Source of the DNA: Alternaria dauci
Taxonomy: Eukaryota; Ascomycota; Dothideomycetes; Pleosporales; Pleosporaceae
Direction: 5' to 3'
DNA length: 64,000 nt
NCBI RefSeq assembly: GCF_042100115.1
Contig: NC_091275.1
Location: 2,542,001-2,606,000 of the forward strand
In this document: piece by piece, positions 55,937 through 64,000 of the stretch
Position numbering within the stretch: the stretch's first letter is position 1
How the letters are laid out: each line of letters starts with the position of its first letter
The notes under the pieces: generated by a model
Told to the model about the DNA's origin: nothing
Databases searched by the model: none
The model's input: the letters and a program-made list of their open reading frames with translations, nothing else
Program-made: the position numbers and the translations under genes

Positions 55937-56642
55937 AATCGAAAGAGACTATGGATCAGTCATGAGCTTTGCGATCCCAAGAGGTCCAAGGGCTAGTTTG
56001 CGTGACACTCTTGAGGCTATTGTTTTCATTAGGAATGGCGTTCTGAACTGCCTGTCGCTGTAATTCTTACGTACTTGGTTGGACATAATCATGCGGCACT
56101 GCGCACAGCTGGGTGTATGAGTGCATCGGGCTCTGTAAAAGAGGGCCGGAAACCCGCTCAACGTCGGATGCTTGGAGGGCAGACTGGGCTGTTTTGTGAT
56201 AGATCATGTATCTGCGATCTGATATTTCGTTGGGCAGCTGGGATGGATTCAAGGAAGGAGACCCTTGCAAATGCAATACATAATTACCGTCGCACTAGCG
56301 TGTTGTGCTGCTCGTCCTGGGTGAACGAAGATTTGACCCCATATCTCGAATGCACGTCTACCTCTACGTAGAGTCATGATGGATGTTGGGTGGGGCTAGA
56401 CAGCCGCCGCAGGGGTGATACAAGCCACGTGCCAACGCGTTACCATAGAGTTAGCGCGACTGCCGTCACCTTTGCCCCATCAAACTTCACATCCGCTGCA
56501 ACAACCCCACCGACGTCAACTCGCTTGATACAGACTGCAGCATGACCACGATTTCTGTCATCTCTATCACCCACTCTCATGACAGTATTGACACAGCACG
56601 AAGTTGCACACTCGCGCTTGCAAACTCGTATCTCCGTGTTCA
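55937..56642. other. Intergenic; upstream of the EZH2-type gene
   Basis: 3' flank of the AP180 gene and promoter of the methyltransferase gene. The methyltransferase frame is open from 56604 through a TTG, but the first ATG is at 56643. Confidence 0.5.
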
Positions 56643-59600
56643 ATGATGAGACCCAACGGGTCTCTTGACGCTCCTATCATCTTGGATGACGATGAAGAGA
56701 CTTCCTATATACCTAGGCCCCCAGTACCATGGCGGAACCGTCAAACGCTTGAGCAGGATGGCATTGAAGAGGTGTCCCACGAACAGCAAGCTGCAGCTGC
56801 ATGGAGGCTAGCTGCCGCAAAAAGGCAAGCAAAACAAAGAAATGGAAAGAGCATGAGCAATGATTTGTCTGAGCGGGGTGGCAGTACAAGAAGTAGCAAT
56901 GTTGCAGAACAAGCGAGAGAACGGACTTCACCTGCAAAGTGTGTCGGCATTGTTGACCTTTCAATCGGTGAAGCAGAAGCGGCAGCACCAAGAGAGATAA
57001 CGCAACACGTAGCGAGTGTTATGGATGAACATCCTCCAGCTGATACAGCACAAAATTCGATACCGCAACCTGATACGCATCACGAAGCCGTGCTTCCGCA
57101 GCGAGCCAAGCCACCCGGACCTGTTCAACAACCCGGTCTGGAGCATCCACTTCGTATGGAATATCCGTCTTTAGCTACCTCAGCTCATATACCGCCATAC
57201 AAGCCTCCATCTCCAGTCGCCAGGATTCCAGAGCCAAATGTGGCATTTTCCGCGCAATTTTTTTCCTGGCCGTTGATCATACCAAAAGCTAGGCCAGACC
57301 CTAGCGCCACCGCACGTGCAATTTCGGAAGCCAATAATCTTTCCACTGAGCCTACAGACAGTACGACTTCAGCCCGCGCCACTCCAAGTGACCCGATTGC
57401 GCCCCTTTTGAGCAATGTATTACCTCCACCTATGGAGCCAATCAGGGATGTTGCCGATAATCACCGCGAGCCGATCCAACCTAGTCGCGCAAACACAGCT
57501 TCTGAGCGCGACCACGCAGGACAGGATGGCGAAGACAGGATTATGGAAATCTCAGTCCCTGCGAAAGTACCCAGGTCGAGCGTTTCAGCAATCCCGAGAC
57601 GGCCACGGAACATGAAAGCTATCAAATCAGTGAAACGGAGGAGTGATGGATTCTCAAAACCAGATCTCCCTGTCAAATCGTCGCATCATCTTCCAGGTGA
57701 TGGGCAAGAGGCGCCGAACGTTTTCTCGGATCATCCCAATGCAGGCTTGGATGACACGAGAGGTGCGTCGCCTCTTGGAACGCGTCGTAGCCAAAGCAAA
57801 GACCCACCAGTTGACACTAACATTCTCCCTGGCATCGAACCTGTTGATAGCGAGCAAGAAACCATCCGGATTGAGAGACTTGACTCAACTTCACCGACAT
57901 TATTGTCTCGCCAGGAAACTGGAGAAGACGTGCTAGAGCGTACCCTTGGCATTGCCCCTCCACTGTCTCGTACCGCTACCCCCTCTGTACAGCAATCAGT
58001 TCAAGGATGGGCAGAACCAGGCCAAGAATCTAGAATATCACTACCGGATCCAGATACTACGCCAGCAAACACGTCGACTGGTAGAGCACAGCCCGAAAAC
58101 GTGGGGGTGTCTGGCAGATGCAGTGACAATCAAGCGAGCACGGCGCTTCCATTGCAGACAAACGTGCTTACTGCTACCCGCTCAGCTGTAGAAAAATGTC
58201 TGAAACGTTATGTCGCGGAACGACAAGAAGAACACGCATACCTGGTCCGGGCTAAGATGTTGCGTCAAAGGACTTTCCAAGAGCAGGACCTACGCGCTCG
58301 AAGTCGCAAGCAGAAGCGTCCACCAAAATCAACTCTACCACGGCAATACATACAGAACACCTCCCCTTTTCAGGACATGTCTCCGATACAGGTACCGTTC
58401 GACCGTAGTGCCAACACAAAACACACGCTAGACATGAGTCAGGAAGTGTTCACCAACGCAAAACCCAGAGACGCAGTAATCAAGTCAGGCTTGGCTGCGC
58501 CTACCACAAAATACAACAGCGATGCACCTATGATACCTCCCTTCAAAGAGTACGTCAGCTTAAGAAACAACATACTTGTCGACAATGAGTCAAAGCTACT
58601 CGCGACACCTTACTTTCAGGACGAGGACTATACAGGTCGCGAAGTCTTGCTAGATACTCTTCCATATATTTACGAGATGACACATGACGAGAACGGCCCG
58701 TTGGACTTTCGCAAGGAACAGTGTCGATTCTACAAAGATCCTATAGAAGCGTTTCTATCCGAGATAGGCGTCACATGGAATGATATTTTGTATTGGTTGC
58801 TAGCGCCAGAACGAACCATCATTCGAATCAATGATTCAGTACCTGGCAACAAACGGTTTGAGGTACATATACTTGAGCGATCAAGGTATGACGTTGAGGA
58901 GTTCGAGCGAGATGGAGTAGCAAAGAAAAACGTACTCTTCAACCGGAACGATAGGAAATGGCGGGAGTTTTTTCCCCAGCTCAACGAGCTCAGTCCGAGT
59001 GTTCTGAGACTTGCGGCAACGGCCTGTGCAGCGGTTCTCCAAGAATGTCAATTTAGCATCTGGTATCTTGCTCGACAATGCGAAGCCGTTCAAAATCACG
59101 TGGCGAAGAAGACTGCAAGTGGACAAGCCGCTAAGCAATCTACATATAGGGAGATCTTGTGTAGAGTTTGCCATCAGTGAGTCCAATTGTATGACCCTTG
59201 AAGATGGATTTCTAACATTCTTAACAGACACGACTGTCTACTCCACGGCGAGATTAGGCAAGCACCCGAGGACTCCTGGAAGTCAGACTCTGAAGATGAA
59301 GACCGCACCACATTTGTGGCTGACGACACCAGTCTTCAAGACTTTGAGACCAAAAAGGCTTCCCGTCGCATTTCGACTTACGGTGGAGATGACACCGAAG
59401 ACGAGCACGAAGAAGAAGGCCCTTTGCCCGCACACTTTCACAACGACTCTGACATCGAGAAGGTGATCAATTACAAGTTGCCCGCAAACCCAGATGCCTT
59501 TGATACCTGTCCGGATTCGGAAATGATTGCTGTCAAGGGCGCGAAGCCGCCACCGGGCAAATTCAACGCCAACTGGTGGCTACAGCAAGACTTGACACAG

Positions 59601-61072
59601 CACTGGGAAAAGCGGAAGCCATTCTTCCCGTGCAAACACGAAGGGAGTTGCGAGGATGCGAAATGCCGGTGCTTCAGGGAGGGTATCAATTGTGAGAAGA
59701 CGTGCAAATGTTCGCAGGCATGCAACCGACGCTTCCCTGGTTGCAGTTGCGCAACAGGACCTGGAAAACGCCCATGCCTTACGATCTCGTGCCTCTGCGT
59801 CAAGTTCAACCGAGAATGCGATGCGGACCTTTGCGGGGCTTGCGGAGCATCTGAAATCCTCGATCCAGTGAATCGATACAATGACAATGTGGTCAAACGC
59901 AACTGTTGCAATGTTGCCATCCAGAGGGGTGTTCCTCGGAAAACTTTGCTGGGACACTCCGAAGTGCACGGCTTCGGACTCTACATGGGCGAAGGCATCA
60001 AGAGCGGCGAATATATTGGCGAGTACACTGGTGAGGCCATCTCGGCCATGGAAGGCGATCGCCGAGTTACCATATACGACTACCAGAAAACGATGTATCT
60101 GTTCCGGTTGAACTCAAGTAAGTCTTTGAATCACACTGACGTCTATCAAACTGCTGACTCCATGACTCAGAACAAGAAGTCGATGCCACGTACATGGGAA
60201 ACAAGCTACGCTTCATCAACAACGCCGACGACAAGTTTACTAATTGTAGCCCTAAGAACTTGCTCTGCAATACAGTCTTCCGCATTGCTCTCTTCGCGAC
60301 TAGAGATATCAAAGCCGGCACTGAGCTATACTTCAACTACAACTATCCCAAGGAGAAGACTGCGCAGTTCAAACAGCCAAATGCCAAGGCCGTCGCAGTC
60401 AAGCAAACCAAACAAAAGACGAAGAAAAGGAAGTCACTCACTAGCAGTCAGCCCATCAAGGATCGCTCACGTGTCCTCGCCGCCACAGCAAAGGCTAGAG
60501 AAGCCAAAGCAGCTAAGCGTGCAGCGGCCGAAGCCATGCTGGAATCCAGTAATGCGCACACTGCTACGAGAAGGTATTCTGGAACACTCAAGGCACGCAA
60601 GACCGCAACTGGTGAACCTGGACGCAAGAAAGTGCAGACATCCATGGCCAACGGACTGAGTAGGAATGAGTCCACCAACACAGATACGGATACTGGCGTG
60701 GATGTGGAAGCAGAAGCAAGCGACGCCGAGATCCCTGGCACCATTGATTCGCAGAGTACGGAGACTAGTCAGTATGTTCAAGATAGTGATGACGAAGCCG
60801 ACGAATATGTCTTCACTACGCCAGAGGATGAGGACGAGGATGCGGATGAGGTATTTGAGCCAGCCTCTGATGACGAGGACATGATTGGACCAGACAAGGG
60901 TACGGCCACGAGAATTCGTCGTGGGCCTGGCAGACCACGGAAGAGGATGTCAGACATGGCGCCGGTGATTGCGGTGAAGAACAAGAAGACGAAGGCGAAG
61001 AAGGGTGGTCCACGACCTGGTGCTGGCAGAAAGAGAAAGCGACCTATCGTTACTAACAGTGATGATGAGTAA
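56643..61072 (+). CDS. EZH2/KMT6-type histone H3K27 methyltransferase
   Basis: This is the catalytic subunit of Polycomb repressive complex 2, which methylates H3K27 to silence facultative heterochromatin. Exons are 56643-59176, 59228-60117 and 60171-61072 (introns 51 and 53 nt), giving 1441 residues. Residues 1-650 are mostly disordered. A zinc motif spans the first splice (CRVCHQHDCLLHG, about 840-852). The cysteine-rich CXC domain is at about 970-1070 (CKHEGSCEDAKCRCF, CNRRFPGCSC, CLCVKFNRECDADLC). The SET domain is at about 1080-1203 (GHSEVHGFGLYMGEGIKSGE, YDYQKTMYLFRLN, FINNADDKFTNC, ELYFNYNY). The usual NHS is NNA. A tail of about 240 residues follows with AT-hook-like RRGPGRPRKR and GAGRKRKRP, unlike animal EZH2, which ends at SET. 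Confidence 0.93.
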
Positions 61073-63093
61073 GACCTCTATGCTAGTGACCGGGGCATAT
61101 ACGGAGATGCGAGAGTAGACTTGGTCTGAAGATGTGCTTTCATTCTTGCAGTCGTTGTTTGGTCGATAATACCCCAATCTATACTACTTCATGATGATGT
61201 TACATGGAAGCGACGATCATTCTGTTGTGATGCTATGGGGAATGTGTTGTACATGCGCACATCGTACAAAGCCGTACCAACCTCGATCAACTACTAGTTT
61301 TTGCTGCTTGATAAGCTACGTCAGCATCACGGCTTTGTACCGTAAAAGATTGTTGCGCTTCCGCAACGTCAAAGCTACACTAGCCTTCTCTGCCAACCAA
61401 AGTTCAGCCCTAGAACGTCGAGACCAGTCGTCGCACCAACACGTCGGGACGCGACGCGACGCGACCCGTCGAAGCGCTGAGCCAGATCGTGTGCTCATGA
61501 CAGTGTTGCCACACGTATCTTCAGTGTGCGCGGTGCGGAGAAACGACATCATGTTTAAGCGTTGCGACTATTGAACGCTTAGGTAGCGGGAGAGGAGGGG
61601 GTGTCATCCGCGCGTGCCTTGGTCATATGACAACCTCTGCGTGTGTGCGCGCAATGATAAACAACTCACTGACAAACTCGACACTGTGTAATTGGGCATG
61701 CCTGACTGTTGAGACAAGCATTTCCGGGGCGGGTGGTGCAGTTGAGATTTGGTTTTTTTGCTTTGGGATGCATGGTGGCATGGCTTGCAGTTCTTTCCAC
61801 GGAAGTGTAGCTCCGCTGGGCATTAAGGTTTAGAGTGGGGATGGGAGATTTACTAGTGAGATGCTGAAGGTGGATGTAACAGGAACGCGCGGAAAGTAAG
61901 GTGTCCCGGGCGCGACTCATCTTGCAAGACCTGAGACGGAGATACAGTTGTTGAGAATATGAGTTATCTCGTCCCCATTCAGCTCGCCATGTCGAAGCGG
62001 GTAAAGAGAATTAGTGATCTTCACGTGAACCTCCACCCAATCTAGCTTGCGAAGCTTAGCAGCTTGTCATGCTCTGACCGCACCACACAACCCCATATCG
62101 AACCTCACCCCGACATCGTCATGAAGCATCATTCTTTCCCTCGTCTACCAAAAAAGAACCCCTCGAGCAGAGTGTGTAAAATGCTTTTTACCCTCTAGCC
62201 TCGATGCCCATCAGAAGCCGAATGTGGAAAATATCCGTGACGCGCCAAGCTGACCCGAGACCAAACCGACCTGCTACATTTAGCCTCTTAGCTTCGCAAT
62301 TAGCTCCACCCACTTGCCCACTAGCTACATCCAAAGCGACGGTTTGGTCTCGGCCAATGCTCGCGCCCACGCCGCAATGTCAAGCTGCGTGTAGCAGGGC
62401 AGTTCGGCGCGTGTTCCTCTGGTCTCCTAGCGGAAGAGGTAGGAGGGAGAAGGAGAGGATAGAGGATGCCCTTTCGACTGTGTTGTACTCGATAGTGTCA
62501 GGAACAAAGAAGTAAAGCAAGGCCAGGCAAAGGGGAGGAACAATCTCCGGCGTCGCGCATGCCGCAACGAGGTCTGGATCCACCAGTCTGATTGGATGCT
62601 GATGTCATATGCGCATGGAGCGTGCACCACTTTCACATGCCAGAGACTGTCAGTAAGTGTCGACACGGACAACGGCCCCACTGTGTGAATGGGCGCAAAT
62701 GATGGCGCGCTTCACTTGCCCTCCAGCTTGCGTAACAAAGCTTGGAAACGTGGAAGCCCGCTACAAACCTCACTCACCTGGTCATCCTGAGCCGTCTAGA
62801 CTGTCTTTTCCCTTCTTGTATAAGCAGTCGGGAAAATTAACCACACAGATTTGTTGTGGGAATTGGGACGTCGCTTCTTACAGTACTATTGCCGATATCC
62901 GCAACACGCATGCAGCTGGATCTGTCCATCACTCATCCAGTCTTACTCCTCATTCTCACCTGACGTCTTCCAACTCCGCTTTTCAACACCACATCCATCC
63001 CACACCACCTGGGCACGCCACTAGCACATCACCACGTCCACTTTTCGATCACACCCGGTAACATCTCAAGTCTTACCCATCGTCTCGGCGTAA
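61073..63093. other. 2-kb intergenic stretch, nothing recognised
   Basis: Frames of 60-130 codons on both strands overlap and lack motifs. A short run of gcgac repeats lies near 61447-61465. The last 300 bases are C/A/T-rich, as in a promoter and leader. Confidence 0.45.
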
Positions 63094-63697
63094 ATGGATT
63101 GCATCGAGGCCATGGGCGCGCGACGGGCCATGTCGCTCATGTTCACCGTCCCGGAGCGCTTCGAAGGCTTCGCGCACATGGACCAGAAGACCTTCTTCGA
63201 ACTCTCAGACTGGATCCTGGCAAACGTGGCATCGCAAATTACTCCGGACATAAGTGTGGAAGAGTCGCTGTTCGTATTCTTGGACATTGTGGCGCAGGGC
63301 AACAGCTTCAGCACTGTGGCGTACGGATGGGATCATGACTTGGAGCTGACACAAGGGTATGTCGTTGGACAAATGCTGCTTGCGTTGAATTGGACTTAGC
63401 ACTGACTATCGCGTGTGCAGCATATTCCTCAACGTCCTCAACGCCCTCACAATCCTGCGCGAGAGCAGGGAAATCGCCGATACGTGCCCGCCCTTTACAC
63501 AAACCCGTAAGCGATGGGAAGTCGCTCGCAAATGGAACCAGAAACGATCTCGCATGGGCGCCAGTGGTGGTGTTGTCCGCATCGGCTACGACGAAATGTG
63601 CCGAGATGGTCTCGAGGTTGACCAAGAGTGTCTGAAAGAAGCCCTGATGGCCCTGAACAACTTCATCCACGAGAACGCAGACCACGACGAATCGTGA
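63094..63697 (+). CDS. Small protein resembling the N-terminal domain of Harbinger transposases
   Basis: Exons are 63094-63356 and 63421-63697 (64-nt intron, donor GTATGT, acceptor TGCAG), giving 179 residues. The order FFELSDWILANV, then SVEESLFVFLDIVAQGNSF, then a WDHDLELTQG segment and IFLNVLNALTIL matches the helical DNA-binding-like domain (DUF8040 type) that precedes the DDE nuclease in fungal PIF/Harbinger (HARBI1) transposases. The nuclease is absent: the second half is basic then acidic (KRWEVARKWNQKRSRMG, then ENADHDES). A clean frame, consensus splice sites and an ATG start argue for a working gene instead of a relic; domestication is inference. No terminal inverted repeats seen. 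Confidence 0.7.
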
Positions 63698-64000
63698 TTG
63701 CGGGCGCAATTATGTTATTTCCTTTGTTTTCATGCATCTGCTCCGGTGTCGTTTTGGCGTTTAGGTAACGACTTGGGTAACGCATTGCACCGGTTGCGAG
63801 GGTCGAGCTTGGTGTTGACATGATCTTCTCTCGTTCTTGTTTCGTATGTTCACATGTACGCTCTTTTGCAGGTCAAATTGATCTCCGCTGGCCGTTTGAT
63901 GCCGCTGCATTCCCCTTCGTCTGTCTCGTGGATATGTCGTGACGTCTTCGATATCGTCTGCTCAAGCCAGGGCTACAGTTTCCACCGTGCCTTTGCCCAG
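63698..64000. other. 3' flank at window edge
   Basis: No open frame of note; the window ends here. Confidence 0.5.

Noticed and set aside
56604..56642. Upstream extension of the EZH2-type protein from a TTG
   Set aside because: Not an ATG; the first ATG in frame is at 56643.

Overview
The window is nuclear DNA of a filamentous ascomycete, most likely a dothideomycete of the order Pleosporales. Genes lie on both strands and most are broken by one to four short introns (46-170 nt) with GTATGT/GTAAGT/GTGAGT donors and CTAAC/CTGAC-type branch sites. The families are fungal: an AspE-type septin, AIM11, Nop6, an Nvj2-type SMP protein, a Vps62-like secreted protein and a fungal EZH2. The order is inferred from protein character, not from a search. 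I saw no tRNA, rRNA or CRISPR array.

Positions 1-8546 are gene-poor: an F-box-like gene split by a stop codon, a Ser/Ala-repeat protein with an in-frame intron, a second F-box-like gene and a small cysteine-motif gene, separated by degenerate sequence. Positions 8547-33953 are ordinary gene-dense sequence: threonine dehydratase, a short-chain dehydrogenase, a BCAS3-like WD40 protein, a secreted SRPBCC protein, a cystinosin-type transporter, an FAH-family hydrolase, a peroxisomal-type crotonase, a mitochondrial ABC1-family kinase, YAE1, a divergent SDR, a septin, a secreted histidine acid phosphatase and a catalase-related peroxidase.

Positions 33954-36277 are gene-poor with one possible orphan gene. 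Next come a cAMP-receptor-like GPCR whose second intron is filled by a 16-bp tandem array, a Vps62-like secreted protein, a mitochondrial TPR protein head-to-head with a Nop6-like RRM protein, and a secreted Ser/Thr-rich wall-type protein. Positions 44735-46332 are intergenic and hold a very AT-rich, RIP-like island. The right end carries AIM11, MoaE, the Nvj2/TEX2-type lipid-transfer protein, NudC head-to-head with an AP180/CALM clathrin adaptor, a large EZH2-type histone H3K27 methyltransferase with an AT-hook-like tail, and a small gene resembling the N-terminal domain of Harbinger (HARBI1) transposases without the nuclease.

Most genes are unrelated housekeeping functions; I see no convincing biosynthetic cluster. 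Exon coordinates were derived by hand from splice consensus, reading-frame continuity and protein motifs; every spliced model given closes to a whole number of codons. The best candidates for something undescribed are the solo Harbinger-like domain gene, the EZH2 tail and SET changes, and the minisatellite intron of the GPCR.
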